In this document: positions 49,729-58,602 of the stretch, in pieces
Layout of the letters: every line of letters begins with the position of its first letter
How positions within the stretch are numbered: position 1 is the stretch's first letter
Origin: Rufibacter sediminis
GTDB taxonomy: Bacteria; Bacteroidota; Bacteroidia; Cytophagales; Hymenobacteraceae
DNA: 64,000 nt
NCBI RefSeq assembly: GCF_014269285.1
Contig: NZ_JACOAF010000021.1
Location: forward strand, 1 to 64,000
Reading direction: 5' to 3'
The notes under the pieces: model-generated
Database searches by the model: none
The model's input: the letters and a program-made list of their open reading frames with translations, nothing else
Told to the model about the DNA's origin: nothing
Made by a program: the position numbers and the translations under genes

Positions 49729-51261
49729 ATGGAAACCTTAGATATTGTACAGGAAGCGACCTCCGCCTTGAAACGCCCGGCCTTCAAAGAAAGATATGAG
49801 CATTTTATTGGCGGCGAATGGGTGAAGCCCGTCAGAGGCGAATACTTTGACAACATCTCTCCTATTGACGGCAAACCCTTTACCCAAGCTGCCAGAGGCA
49901 CCAAAGAAGACATAGATGTTGCCCTGGAGGCCGCCCATAAAGCGTTCAGAACCTGGTCCAAGACCTCGGTGGCTATGCGCAGTAAACTTCTGCTGGACAT
50001 CGCGCAGATCATGGAGGACAATGCTGAGCTGCTGGCCCGCGTTGAAACTATTGACAACGGCAAAGCCCTGCGCGAAACCCGCGCCGCGGACATTCCGCTG
50101 TGCATTGACCATTTCCGGTACTTTGCGGGCTGCATTAGGGCAGATGAAAGCACCATGTCTGAGCATGATGAGTTTACCGTGAGCATCAACCTACAGGAAC
50201 CGCTGGGAGTGGTGGGACAGATCATCCCCTGGAATTTTCCGCTGCTCATGGCTACCTGGAAAATGGCTCCAGCCCTTGCGGCCGGCTGTACGGTGGTCAT
50301 GAAACCGGCCGAGCAAACGCCTACCAGCATCATGGTCCTGATGGAATTGATCCAGGACATTCTGCCCCCGGGAATTCTCAACGTGGTCACCGGTTTCGGA
50401 CCTGAGGCGGGCAAACCCCTGGCCTCCAGCCCAAGAGTAGCCAAAGTTGCCTTTACCGGTGAAACCACTACTGGTCGCTTGATCATGCAGTATGCCTCAG
50501 AGAACCTGATTCCGGTCACCATGGAGCTGGGTGGTAAATCGCCCAATATTTTTATGCCCAGCATTGCCGATGCCGATGATGAGTTCTTTGACAAGTGCGT
50601 GGAAGGCGCCGTTATGTTTGCCTTGAACCAGGGCGAAATCTGCACCTGCCCTTCCCGCCTGCTGGTGCACGAAAGCGTGTATGACCGCTTCATGGAACGG
50701 GTGGTGGAAAGAACCAAATCCATCAAATTGGGACATCCGCTTGCCGAAGACACCATGATGGGCGCGCAGGCCTCCAATGATCAGTTCCAGAAGATTCTTT
50801 CCTACATGGAGATTGGCAAGCAGGAAGGTGCCGAGGTGTTGTGCGGCGGCGGACCGGCTAACCTGAACAGCGGCCTAGAGAACGGCTATTACGTGCAGCC
50901 CACCATCTTCCATGGCAACAACAAAATGCGCATTTTCCAGGAGGAGATTTTTGGACCGGTGGTATCTGTCACTACTTTCAAAGATACCGCAGAGGCCATC
51001 TCCATCGCCAATGATTCGCTTTACGGCCTGGGCGCCGGCCTCTGGACCCGTGACGCTCACGAAATTTACCAGATCCCCAGAGCCATTGAGGCAGGCCGGG
51101 TGTGGGTGAACTGCTACCACGCCTACCCGGCGCATGCTCCGTTTGGCGGCTACAAGAAATCAGGTTTCGGGCGCGAAACCCACAAAATGATGTTAAACCA
51201 CTACCGCCAAACCAAGAACATGCTGATCTCTTACAACAAAAACAAGCTAGGCTTCTTTTAA
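49729..51261 (+). CDS. Aldehyde dehydrogenase (AldB/ExaC-like)
   Basis: The 510-residue protein has the cofactor block [20 protein letters not shown] (about 165-184), the catalytic Glu in [14 protein letters not shown] (about 264-277), and the catalytic Cys in [16 protein letters not shown] (about 301-316). The 'GEICTCPSR' pattern is typical of the AldB/ExaC group, which oxidises acetaldehyde and other short aldehydes with NAD(P). It is 1532 bases long without disruption and sits between its likely regulator (AraC type, divergent) and the DUF779 gene. The group is clear; the physiological aldehyde is inferred. Confidence 0.93.
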   Translation: METLDIVQEATSALKRPAFKERYEHFIGGEWVKPVRGEYFDNISPIDGKPFTQAARGTKEDIDVALEAAHKAFRTWSKTSVAMRSKLLLDIAQIMEDNAELLARVETIDNGKALRETRAADIPLCIDHFRYFAGCIRADESTMSEHDEFTVSINLQEPLGVVGQIIPWNFPLLMATWKMAPALAAGCTVVMKPAEQTPTSIMVLMELIQDILPPGILNVVTGFGPEAGKPLASSPRVAKVAFTGETTTGRLIMQYASENLIPVTMELGGKSPNIFMPSIADADDEFFDKCVEGAVMFALNQGEICTCPSRLLVHESVYDRFMERVVERTKSIKLGHPLAEDTMMGAQASNDQFQKILSYMEIGKQEGAEVLCGGGPANLNSGLENGYYVQPTIFHGNNKMRIFQEEIFGPVVSVTTFKDTAEAISIANDSLYGLGAGLWTRDAHEIYQIPRAIEAGRVWVNCYHAYPAHAPFGGYKKSGFGRETHKMMLNHYRQTKNMLISYNKNKLGFF

Positions 51262-51275
51262 TGGGCAGCAAGGAG

Positions 51276-51405
51276 CAGGTATCAAGTAGCGGCATAACCT
51301 TAAAACAGCTTTCCATCCAAAGATATAGCTGTTAGCTGAGTCCTCACTACAAGATACCTTCTCCTCTATTCCTAATCTTGATACCTGATACTTACTACCT
51401 GATAC
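51276..51405. repeat. Short inverted and direct repeats before the DUF779 gene
   Basis: CAGGTATCAAG (51276-51286) and CTTGATACCTG (51377-51387) are exact inverse copies; GATACCTGATACTTACTACCTGATAC at 51380 onward (read in two parts) repeats the unit directly. They lie between two co-oriented genes. Similar ATAC-rich repeats occur between genes in many Bacteroidota, from memory. Confidence 0.45.
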
Positions 51406-51410
51406 AAAGA

Positions 51411-51773
51411 ATGGCAGTACAACGAGTAGAGGCCACGACGTCGGCCATAGAGTTGATTCACCGGTTAAGAGAGCGGCACGGACCTTTGATGTTCCACCAG
51501 AGTGGCGGCTGCTGTGATGGTTCGCAACCCATGTGCTTTGAAGACGGGGAATTCAGAATTGGCGACAGTGACGTGCTGTTAGGGCAAGTGGAAGGCTGCA
51601 ACTTTTACATGCACCAGGATCAGTTTGAATACTGGAAACATACGCACCTGACCTTAGACGTGACGCCGGGCCGCGGGTCCAGTTTCTCCCTGGAGATTCC
51701 GCTAGGGCTTCGGTTCATCATCAAGTCCAGGTTGTTTACAGAACAGGAGCAACAGGAATTAGCCGGGCAGTGA
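51411..51773 (+). CDS. DUF779 protein linked to aldehyde dehydrogenase
   Basis: The 120-residue protein carries the Cys-rich DUF779 motif MFHQSGGCCDGSQPMCF (about 29-45) and a second Cys in VEGCNFYM, plus DVTPGRGSSFSLE. DUF779 proteins are repeatedly found next to aldehyde dehydrogenase genes, and the cysteines suggest a metal or redox site, but the function is unknown. The ATG at 51411 is used since the upstream part of a longer frame lies in repeat DNA. The gene follows the dehydrogenase by 149 bases. Confidence 0.88.
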   Translation: MAVQRVEATTSAIELIHRLRERHGPLMFHQSGGCCDGSQPMCFEDGEFRIGDSDVLLGQVEGCNFYMHQDQFEYWKHTHLTLDVTPGRGSSFSLEIPLGLRFIIKSRLFTEQEQQELAGQ

Positions 51774-51789
51774 AGGAATGAAGCAATCT

Positions 51790-51827
51790 CGTTTTAGGCC
51801 GTCTTTTCGGAAAATACCCCCAAAACG
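51790..51827. repeat. Dispersed core palindrome, copy
   Basis: CGTTTTAGGCCGTCTTTTC with GAAAATACCCCCAAAACG. It follows the DUF779 stop by 16 bases. Confidence 0.65.
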
Positions 51828-51936
51828 GAAGCCAGCTCAGGTGAGCAAATCTGTTGTGCCGCATATGTACCCAGTCTTAAATTTAAACATCGATTCTTTA
51901 CCCAAATCAGAATCTCACCCATAGTTGAGTAGATGA

Positions 51937-51973
51937 AAAAAGGCCAGCTTCTGTGTAAGAAGCTGGCCTTTTT
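51937..51973. terminator. Intrinsic terminator
   Basis: AAAAAGGCCAGCTTCT (51937-51952) pairs with AGAAGCTGGCCTTTTT (51958-51973), loop GTGTA. It separates DUF779 (plus) from the holin-like gene (minus). Confidence 0.88.
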
Positions 51974-51996
51974 GTTGAGTTAAGAGTGAGACGCGC

Positions 51997-52401
51997 TTAG
52001 CTCAGCAAAGGCTGGGCAGACGTTTGTACCAAGGAGGTTTGCTGGTACTCAGCGCTGTCGTATTCATCATCGTTGCGCTCAATCAAGGTGCTGGCAATGG
52101 CCAAGGCAATGGCGATGACCAGAGCGGGCCAGAAGCCTTTCACCTCGAAATTCTTGAGCAGTTTATCTACCAGTTTGATGATGATGGCGGTCACCACCAA
52201 CCTAACCACAAACTGAAGAAAGAACAGCGTCACCAGGTTCAACGGGAACCGAAGCAGCAACCCAATGGTCGCGTTCAGAATACCGATCAGAAAGGCCACC
52301 CATAACGCCGTCCAAAAGCTTTTGATGTGGACCTGAGGCATGATGTAGGCCAAAAGCATCAACACGCCGGCGCTTACGAGAAGGTTAATTAAAAAATCCA
52401 T
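51997..52401 (-). CDS. Phage-holin-family (superfamily IV) small membrane protein
   Basis: The 134-residue protein has four predicted membrane segments (about 4-22, 30-50, 54-74, 88-105) and the usual family opening MDFLINLLVSAGVLMLLAYIMP with VHIKSFWTALWVAFLIGILN. These four-helix proteins are named for mycobacterial phage holins but are widespread chromosomal genes. The polar C terminus is Ser/Gln-rich. There is no phage context here, so a lysis function is unlikely. Confidence 0.82.
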   Translation of the reverse strand: MDFLINLLVSAGVLMLLAYIMPQVHIKSFWTALWVAFLIGILNATIGLLLRFPLNLVTLFFLQFVVRLVVTAIIIKLVDKLLKNFEVKGFWPALVIAIALAIASTLIERNDDEYDSAEYQQTSLVQTSAQPLLS

Positions 52402-52495
52402 ACATTTTCATAGTTTAGGTAGAACAGTTGTCACTCATCTGCCAGTCATGTTGTGCATCTGGCTTTGCAGATATACTGGAAATTGAACCAAGAGT

Positions 52496-53197
52496 TTAAA
52501 GCGCGCGCATAAAAGTTTGGTGCAAGTGGGTTTGCAGCTCCTGCCACTCCGGGGTGCCACTCACCGGAAAACGTTGATTTACTTCCAGTTCCAACCCGGC
52601 GTATTGCTCATTGGTAAAACTTTTCCGCAAATAGGTAACAAAACCATCGGCGGTACCTTTGTAGGGATAATTGTACCTTATTTTGATTTTGGGGGAAACC
52701 CGCTGCATCTGCTGGCGCCACCGCGCCGCGAACAATTGTTCCCGTTCGCGCTTGGGGTCATATAGGAAGCCTACATCGGTCTTACGAACTTTTCCGTTCA
52801 GTTCCGGCGTAAAACTGTGCACCGACAGGTGCAGAACCGACAGACCTTTCTGCACCCACTCTCCTATCTGTTCCTCTACTTTCTGCCGGTACGGATGATA
52901 ATGCAAAGACAGAATCTCCTCGGCCTGCGCAGAGGTCAACGGGTGCATGAACTCCGAGAAAAGCTTGGGATGGTGCAGTGAGCGGTTCAGTTCCACCACT
53001 AACCTACTGGTGGTGCTATGAAGAGAGAAATCGGCGGACTGGGTGAATTTCTGGTACAAGTCCAGGGCCCCGATGTCATAGCCCCGGTGCGAAGCCAATA
53101 CTTGCTTTGCTTCTTTAAAGGCCGCAGCATAAGCCGAGGGAATTTTGTTTCCCCCGTGCTCACAAGTGACCACAATCCTTAGCCCATCGTCCTTCAC
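52496..53197 (-). CDS. N-formylglutamate amidohydrolase family protein
   Basis: The 233-residue protein has VVTCEHGGNKIPSAY (about 9-23, with metal ligands Glu and His), SRLVVELNRS, and LSVLHLSVHSFTPEL (about 113-127), which are the blocks of the zinc-dependent N-formylglutamate amidohydrolase (HutG-like) family. In this setting it may cleave an amide in a product made by the amidoligases encoded upstream. The GTG start at 53197 overlaps the stop of the GCS2 gene by 4 bases, so they are translationally coupled. It is the last gene of the four-gene operon. Confidence 0.85.
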   Translation of the reverse strand: MKDDGLRIVVTCEHGGNKIPSAYAAAFKEAKQVLASHRGYDIGALDLYQKFTQSADFSLHSTTSRLVVELNRSLHHPKLFSEFMHPLTSAQAEEILSLHYHPYRQKVEEQIGEWVQKGLSVLHLSVHSFTPELNGKVRKTDVGFLYDPKREREQLFAARWRQQMQRVSPKIKIRYNYPYKGTADGFVTYLRKSFTNEQYAGLELEVNQRFPVSGTPEWQELQTHLHQTFMRAL

Positions 53198-54435
53198 GGT
53201 TCATATAGTTTGTTCTGGGCCAGACAAACGGCCAGATTTCTATATACGGCTCTGATGTCATCTAAGGAAGGACTCTCCCCTAAAACTTTCAAGATTCGTT
53301 CAGAAAGCGTGCCCTTTTCCAATAGAACGTCTATGCTTAGGGATATTTCCGGGGTAAACACGGGGCTTTTCTGCACGTTATTCCAAAAATGGCCCCAAAT
53401 CTCCTCCAGCGTAGCCTGCGTTTGCGTGAGCCCCAAAAGCTTCAGGTAAGCCGCATCTTGTACTTCCGTTTTTGGGCCGTTTTTAAGAGAAGACCGGAAA
53501 ACCGAGGCTAACAGGTCAGTCTCAACTTTCTGCTGGTCTTCATAACGGCTCCACGTCTCAGAAACCAATTCTTTCAAGACCTCCGTTACCAGGATTACAA
53601 TGGCGATGTCGGCTAAGGGGCATTCCTGGTTGTCAATGATCCTGATTTCGATGGCTCCCCGACTGAACCGGGCGATGGCTCCCCGCGAGTTCAGGAACTC
53701 GTCTTGCAGTTCTTCCTCGGGATCATACGGCGCAATGGCCCGGAACATGGGCTGAAAAATCTGCGCGTCGTAGTCTGCCTGGGAGAAAACCGCTTCGGGT
53801 ACCACCTGTCCGGCAATCAAAGGAATCTTCTGCTGGTTGGTTCGGTACACTTCCAGGCGGGTATCCAGCAAGCCACTTACCCGGCCATCCAGCACCGGAG
53901 AAGCCGCGCTGAGCGCCGGGATCAGGGGCAATACCAGCCGGATGGCGGCATGGAGTCGGCCAAATTCCTCATCTGACCCAAACGGCAGGTTTAAATGCGT
54001 GCTCTGCAGGTTAGACCAGCCGTGCCCCTGGCAGTTGAAGATGCGGTTGTAAGCTTCGTAGATTTCGCTGGCCTCATGCGGCCACAGTTTGGTTTCGGTG
54101 AACGGGTCCATGAAGGGGTGCGCGCCCGTGGGCAGCAACATCGCGTTGAACGGCTCCAGCAAGGCATTCACCCGCACTACTTCCTGGTGGAACTGCTGCG
54201 CCAGAGAAGCGAGTTCGGGCGCCGGACCGTTCGTTTTCAGTTCCAGAACGTGCAGCACCAGTTCATTGGACCAGGCCATGGAGCCCCGCTCCACGTCAGA
54301 GGTCAACTCTCCGGCTTCGGCTTTGAGCACCTCATCTGAGATAGGTTTTACCTGGAGCGTGTCACGGTCTACAATCATGTATTCCATCTCCACCCCAAAG
54401 CCTTTAAACAGCCCTAATTTATGCGACGCGCTCAT
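53194..54435 (-). CDS. GCS2-family carboxylate-amine ligase (YbdK-like)
   Basis: The 413-residue protein belongs to the glutamate-cysteine ligase 2 group: GFGVEMEYMIVDRDTLQVKP (about 12-31) has the ATP/glutamate-site Glu residues, and SNELVLHVLELKTNGPAP and NLQSTHLNLPFG fit later blocks. GCS2 enzymes join a carboxyl to an amine at ATP's expense; many do not make glutathione. The start overlaps the RimK-like gene by 17 bases and the stop overlaps the amidohydrolase gene, so all three are co-translated. The amine and acid substrates are unknown. Confidence 0.87.
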   Translation of the reverse strand: MSASHKLGLFKGFGVEMEYMIVDRDTLQVKPISDEVLKAEAGELTSDVERGSMAWSNELVLHVLELKTNGPAPELASLAQQFHQEVVRVNALLEPFNAMLLPTGAHPFMDPFTETKLWPHEASEIYEAYNRIFNCQGHGWSNLQSTHLNLPFGSDEEFGRLHAAIRLVLPLIPALSAASPVLDGRVSGLLDTRLEVYRTNQQKIPLIAGQVVPEAVFSQADYDAQIFQPMFRAIAPYDPEEELQDEFLNSRGAIARFSRGAIEIRIIDNQECPLADIAIVILVTEVLKELVSETWSRYEDQQKVETDLLASVFRSSLKNGPKTEVQDAAYLKLLGLTQTQATLEEIWGHFWNNVQKSPVFTPEISLSIDVLLEKGTLSERILKVLGESPSLDDIRAVYRNLAVCLAQNKLYEP

Positions 54436-55897
54436 TTCCGTTCAGGTTCTTTTGACTGTCAATTCTCCGCTTAATGGATTTCAGGATGGTTTGGTATAGG
54501 TTCTTTTTGAGGATCTTGTCTTCCACGCCATGGTCAATGTTGGGGTTGTCGTTCACCTCTATGACGTAGGCTTTGCCGTCAATCTCCTTCACGTCAACGC
54601 CGTACAGCCCGTCTCCTATCAGGTTGGCCGCCTTTAAAGCCGTATGCAGCACAAAAAACGGAACCTCCTCAAAGGGTACGGTCTCGAAATTACCTGTAAC
54701 GTCGTTCTTTTTGCCGTCCCAGTTGTAGATCTGCCAGTGGTCTTTGGCCATGAAATACTTACAGGCGTAGAGCGGCTGCTTGTCCAGCACGCCAATGCGC
54801 CAGTCAAAATCCGTGGGGGTGAATTCCTGCCCGATGATCAGGTCAGACTCAGACAGCATTTCCTTTAACTGCTCGGCCAGTTCCTCCTCGGTTTTCACTT
54901 TTACCACTCCCTGGGAGAAAGAGGAATCCGGTTTTTTGAGCACGCAGGGCAAACCCAGTTCCTCCACCACTTTGCAGCAGTTGTCGCGGTGGATGATCAT
55001 GCTTTTGGGGATGTTCACCTTCGCCTTGCTCAGCAACTCGGCCAGGTACACCTTATTGGTACAGCGCAGAATAGACACCGGATCATCAATCACCACCAGG
55101 CCTTCGGCGTGCGCCCTGCGGGCGAAACGGTAGGTGTGGTGGTTCACCGAGGTGGTTTCCCTGATGAATAAAGCGTCAAACTCGGAGAGCCGGCGGTAGT
55201 CTTCCTTGGTGATCAACTCAGTATAAAAGCCCAGGCTCTCGGCGGCATCAATGAAGTTCTGGATGGCTTTGTCATTGGAGGGCGGGTCACTGTCGGCGTG
55301 GTTCACCAGAATGGCCAAATCGTAGATCTTCTTATTCGTCCGGAGGCTGGAGAACCGGTTACGGGCGAAGTAGGCCCGCGCGAAATTGTACAGATCCGGC
55401 AAATGGTGCTCCGGCACTTCGTTCACCGGAATAGGATTTATACTTTCCAGCACCCACTCTTTGTTGTAGACGAACTGCGCGCGTAGCAACGGTGCCTGAA
55501 ACAGGTCATGCAGTTGCTTGCTCAGTTTCTCGTACTGTTTGGCCACATTCTGCCCAAAGTAAATGCTGAGGGTGAAATTCTTGGATTTCAGCTTAGACAA
55601 ACTCTTCTGGATGGTCTCGTTGATCTCATCCGTGATGGCCCTCACAATGGTCTGGGACTTCAGATCCTGAATGGTGGTCACGTTGGGAATAGCCCGGTGG
55701 CCCCGGGCTTCGGCCAGGAGTGAGACGTAATAGCCACTGCTTTGGTATTTGTAAGAGCGGCACAGGTTGAAAATACGAGCGCTTTTGATTTCTGTGTAGG
55801 CCGGATCGGTGAGATACCGTTGCGCATCCACCACCTCTACATCCTCTACGTCAAGATCCCAGTCTTTGGGATTATTGACTACTACTAGTTTGCGCAT
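54419..55897 (-). CDS. RimK-like ATP-grasp ligase with N-terminal RLAN-type domain
   Basis: The first ~150 of 492 residues resemble the N-terminal domain found before some RimK-like ATP-grasp modules (RLAN): VVVNNPKDWDLDVEDVEVVDA and SYKYQSSGYYVSLLAEARGHRAIP. The ATP-grasp part (about 195-470) contains LRCTNKVYLAELL, CVLKKPDSSFSQGVVKVK, and the Mg site AYVIEVNDNPNIDHG (about 448-462). Such enzymes ligate amino acids to a carboxyl group. It overlaps the peptidase gene by 26 bases and the GCS2 gene by 17, forming one unit. No signal peptide. It is probably not the ribosomal S6 modifier RimK itself. Confidence 0.88.
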   Translation of the reverse strand: MRKLVVVNNPKDWDLDVEDVEVVDAQRYLTDPAYTEIKSARIFNLCRSYKYQSSGYYVSLLAEARGHRAIPNVTTIQDLKSQTIVRAITDEINETIQKSLSKLKSKNFTLSIYFGQNVAKQYEKLSKQLHDLFQAPLLRAQFVYNKEWVLESINPIPVNEVPEHHLPDLYNFARAYFARNRFSSLRTNKKIYDLAILVNHADSDPPSNDKAIQNFIDAAESLGFYTELITKEDYRRLSEFDALFIRETTSVNHHTYRFARRAHAEGLVVIDDPVSILRCTNKVYLAELLSKAKVNIPKSMIIHRDNCCKVVEELGLPCVLKKPDSSFSQGVVKVKTEEELAEQLKEMLSESDLIIGQEFTPTDFDWRIGVLDKQPLYACKYFMAKDHWQIYNWDGKKNDVTGNFETVPFEEVPFFVLHTALKAANLIGDGLYGVDVKEIDGKAYVIEVNDNPNIDHGVEDKILKKNLYQTILKSIKRRIDSQKNLNGNERVA

Positions 55898-56657
55898 GAA
55901 GGTTGGTCTGTTCCTGGTTTAGGGTTGGTTTTGGTTGTGGTTCAATGGCCAGCAGGTTGGCATCATACGTCACGATGCCCAGCATGATGGCATTAATCAA
56001 TCTGGAGATAGGCACGTTGTAATAGTTGTTCCCAAACAGCGGATTTTCCTGGTAAGGATCTGCGACAATCACGTGCTCTTTTTCCTGTTCCTGGTCAAAG
56101 CCGGCCAACACCACAAAGTGCCCCAACGGCTCGCCGCGCACATCGTCATAGATGGCCTCGCCGCGTTCATTCGTGCGTTCGCGGGCGCAATTGTAGAGGT
56201 ACGTGGCACTCAGGCCCGCCAGCAGCGGAATGCCCCGGGAGAAGTAATCATCCAGTAAATGAAAGGTTAAGTCTTTGTGCCTGATTTCGCCGCCCAGCTC
56301 CAGAAACTCAATGTAGGCGTGAGTGGCCACGTGCAACTTGGCGTCTGATTTATAGATCAGCTGCTCCCTGAGGTTGGCGATCAGCTTCTCTTTTTTCAGC
56401 TTGAACCAGGTGGGGTCAAACACGTGCAGGTTATAGGTGTAGATTTTGGCTTTGTAGCCCCGGCGCAGGGCATGGCAGCCCAGCAACACCGCCAACGTGC
56501 CGCCTTCCTCCAGGAAAGACACCTCTGAAATCACCTGCTCCAGCGGAACCGTATCCTGAAAATACTGATATACCGCATGCAGGCTGGTGGGCCCACAGGT
56601 GGAATCATCCGGCTGGGTTAATATTTTTAGAGAATTAAGTAAGGTTACAGGAAGCAC
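55872..56657 (-). CDS. C39-like cysteine peptidase-fold protein
   Basis: The 261-residue protein has the C39 arrangement: Cys21 in DDSTCGPTSLHAVYQYF (about 17-33), His in LGHFVVLAGFD (about 182-192) and Asp in VIVADPYQENPLF (about 203-215), giving a plausible Cys-His-Asp triad. Such domains cleave peptides or act as processing enzymes. It is first in the amidoligase operon and may process a peptide or conjugate. The GTG start at 56657 is used because no ATG precedes Cys21. There is no signal peptide or transporter domain, so it is likely cytosolic. Confidence 0.8.
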   Translation of the reverse strand: MLPVTLLNSLKILTQPDDSTCGPTSLHAVYQYFQDTVPLEQVISEVSFLEEGGTLAVLLGCHALRRGYKAKIYTYNLHVFDPTWFKLKKEKLIANLREQLIYKSDAKLHVATHAYIEFLELGGEIRHKDLTFHLLDDYFSRGIPLLAGLSATYLYNCARERTNERGEAIYDDVRGEPLGHFVVLAGFDQEQEKEHVIVADPYQENPLFGNNYYNVPISRLINAIMLGIVTYDANLLAIEPQPKPTLNQEQTNLHAQTSSSQ

Positions 56658-56848
56658 TTGCTGGTTTTTCTTTTTGTGCTTCTTATACGTATTTTTACGG
56701 CTTGGTTACTGGCCCGTAGAGGAGATTGCGCTGGTTGTTGTATGTTTTAAAACCGACAAAAGCCTAAGATATTGTTACATAACATTTTCTAGTTGGTGCC
56801 AAATACATTTTTTTAGATTATCTGAATACGCATTGTGATTTAGATTGA

Positions 56849-56856
56849 TATCTTTG
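56849..56856 (+). promoter_or_regulatory. Candidate -7 element (TATCTTTG) of the LytTR gene
   Basis: TATCTTTG matches TAnnTTTG and lies 41 bases before the TTG start codon. No good -33 TTTG is seen upstream; CATTGTG at 56831 is the closest, with poor spacing. Confidence 0.4.
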
Positions 56857-56897
56857 GCACTGGAAAACTTACGTTTGATTATAATACACAACTACTT

Positions 56898-57614
56898 TTG
56901 AAAAAGGACACCCCCCTCCGCACGGTCATTATTGATGATGACGAATTGAGCCGCATGATTTTGGAACGGCATATCAAAGCCACTCCCAGCCTGGAGCTGG
57001 TGCAGGTTTTCAGTTCCAGTGTAGAAGGCTTGGCCTGGCTGCTCAAGAACGATGGTGTTGACCTGCTGTTTCTGGACGTGGAAATGCCGGAGATGACGGG
57101 CATGGAACTTCTCCAAACGCTGCCTATCAAACCCGTTACCATCCTGATCACCTCGCACAAGGACTTCGCTCTGCAGGCGTTTGAGTTGCAGGTAACGGAT
57201 TACCTCCTGAAACCCGTTGATTTCACCCGTTTCACCCAGGCGGTGCTCAACGCGACCAAGAAAATGCCGGCGGCTGCGGTATCTACTCCCGCCGCGTCTG
57301 CCCCGGAGGAGCTTTTCGTGAAAGTAGACAACAAGATCATTAAACTGAACCTGAACAATGTGTCGTTCATTGAGGCCAGGGGCGACTATGTGGTCATCAA
57401 TACCGAGAACAAAAAGCACATTGTCTATACCACCATGAGCGCCATCGACCAAAAGTTGCCCCAGGATCAGTTCCTGCGCATCCACCGGTCGTTCATCATC
57501 AACCTGAAGCGCATTGAATTGATTGAGGATGATTCGGTCCTGATGCAGGACAAGTACATTCCCATTGGCGGTTCTTACCAAAGTAAATTCTACAGCCGCA
57601 TCAATAAGCTCTAG
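56898..57614 (+). CDS. LytTR-family response regulator
   Basis: A receiver domain (about 8-122) has IIDDDE, the phospho-Asp60 in LLFLDVEMPEMTG and the Lys in YLLKPVDF. A LytTR DNA-binding domain (about 135-238) has FVKVDNKIIKLNLNNVSFIEARGDYV and FLRIHRSFIINLKRIE. It would be activated by a histidine kinase that is not encoded nearby, so it is an orphan. The start is TTG at 56898; no in-frame ATG lies before the receiver domain. A long palindrome follows the stop and likely terminates the transcript. Confidence 0.92.
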   Translation: MKKDTPLRTVIIDDDELSRMILERHIKATPSLELVQVFSSSVEGLAWLLKNDGVDLLFLDVEMPEMTGMELLQTLPIKPVTILITSHKDFALQAFELQVTDYLLKPVDFTRFTQAVLNATKKMPAAAVSTPAASAPEELFVKVDNKIIKLNLNNVSFIEARGDYVVINTENKKHIVYTTMSAIDQKLPQDQFLRIHRSFIINLKRIELIEDDSVLMQDKYIPIGGSYQSKFYSRINKL

Positions 57615-57630
57615 CCAGCTGCTTACCGTA

Positions 57631-57690
57631 ACTAAAACTCCCGTTTTAAGACTGCTTTTCAGAAAAGAGCCTTAAAACGGGAGTTTTAGT
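57631..57690 (+). terminator. Long core palindrome after the LytTR gene
   Basis: Outer arms of 20 bases, ACTAAAACTCCCGTTTTAAG (57631-57650) and its exact complement at 57671-57690, enclose GCTTTTC / GAAAAGAGC. It is a 60-base hairpin and the longest member of the family here. Confidence 0.8.
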
Positions 57691-57783
57691 TTGCCCATGT
57701 TTTTTAGAAAATAGAACAGAAACGTTCCTGCTATAAACAGAGCCTGTTATAGTAAAGCAGAAAGGATGCGAGACTAGCCGCCC

Positions 57784-57805
57784 TTGTTGGTGTTCTCACC
57801 AACAA
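57784..57805. repeat. TTGTTGGTG hairpin repeat, copy 3
   Basis: TTGTTGGTG / CACCAACAA with loop TTCT, identical to copy 1. A degenerate relative (TTGCTGGTGAGAACACACTG) lies in the opposite orientation about 25 bases downstream. Confidence 0.65.
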
Positions 57806-57931
57806 TCCAAGCACAGGAGCAATTCCTTTTGCTGGTGAGAACACACTGCAAGGGTAAAAGCTAATCACTGTTTCTTTACAAAATAGGTTCACAGAAAGCA
57901 GGATACAATTTTGCAGAAGAACTAAGTTGAA

Positions 57932-58540
57932 TCAAATGTCTGTCTCTGCTTTCTTGAGGATACCTTTTTCTACGGAGCTGTCCATCAGGGCGACGGCGAA
58001 ATCGTAAAGGGTGCGGGAACCGTTTTGCATTCCCTCGGTTTTCTGCATCACCCGTTCGTAGGAAACGTTGTACTCTCTCCAGGTACCTCCCTGGTTGGAG
58101 ACATTCTGCAGGAGCGGCTCCAGCCGATCCATGGTGCGGGCAAACTTGGCTTCGGCGGTTTCGCCGGCCTCAAATTCCTCCCAAAGCTGCAGAAACTCAT
58201 CGGCTTGCTTTTGAGGCAAGAGCCCAAAGATCCTTAAAGCCGCTTTCCGCTCCGCCTCGGTATTAGCGTGGTTCAGGACGGTGTCAAACAGGAAGGTGTC
58301 GCCCGCGTCAATCTCCACCAGGTCATGCAGGAGCAGCATCTTCACTACCTTGAGTACATCTACGGGCTCATTCGCATGTTCGGCTAACACTAACGCCATC
58401 ATGGCCAGGTGCCAGCTGTGCTCCGCGTCATTCTCGTGCCGATCGCTGTTGAACAGGCGGGTTTTGCGGGTGATATATTTGAGCTTATCTATCTCGTGAA
58501 TGAACGCGATCTGCTGAAGCAGTATATCAAATGGTGTCAT
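57932..58540 (-). CDS. HD-domain hydrolase (YfbR/HDDC2-like)
   Basis: The protein has the HD metal-site signature RHENDAEHSWHLAMMALVLAEH (split here; first His near residue 35 of the ATG-started form), MLLLHDLVEIDAGDTF (paired HD) and a later Asp in FARTMDRLEPLLQ. This matches the YfbR/HDDC2 group, some of which act as 5'-nucleotidases on deoxyribonucleoside monophosphates. The ATG at 58540 is preferred; a TTG at 58561 would add 7 residues. A weak hairpin follows the his-region genes upstream at about 58567. Confidence 0.86.
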   Translation of the reverse strand: MTPFDILLQQIAFIHEIDKLKYITRKTRLFNSDRHENDAEHSWHLAMMALVLAEHANEPVDVLKVVKMLLLHDLVEIDAGDTFLFDTVLNHANTEAERKAALRIFGLLPQKQADEFLQLWEEFEAGETAEAKFARTMDRLEPLLQNVSNQGGTWREYNVSYERVMQKTEGMQNGSRTLYDFAVALMDSSVEKGILKKAETDI

Positions 58541-58602
58541 ATCCGATTTAGTTTGATTCAAACGAGCATCAAATAAATTAGATGCTGTTTTTTAGGTAAA
58601 GG

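Noticed and set aside
51997..52401. Prophage lysis gene
   Set aside because: The holin-family name is historical; no phage structural, integrase or endolysin genes are nearby.
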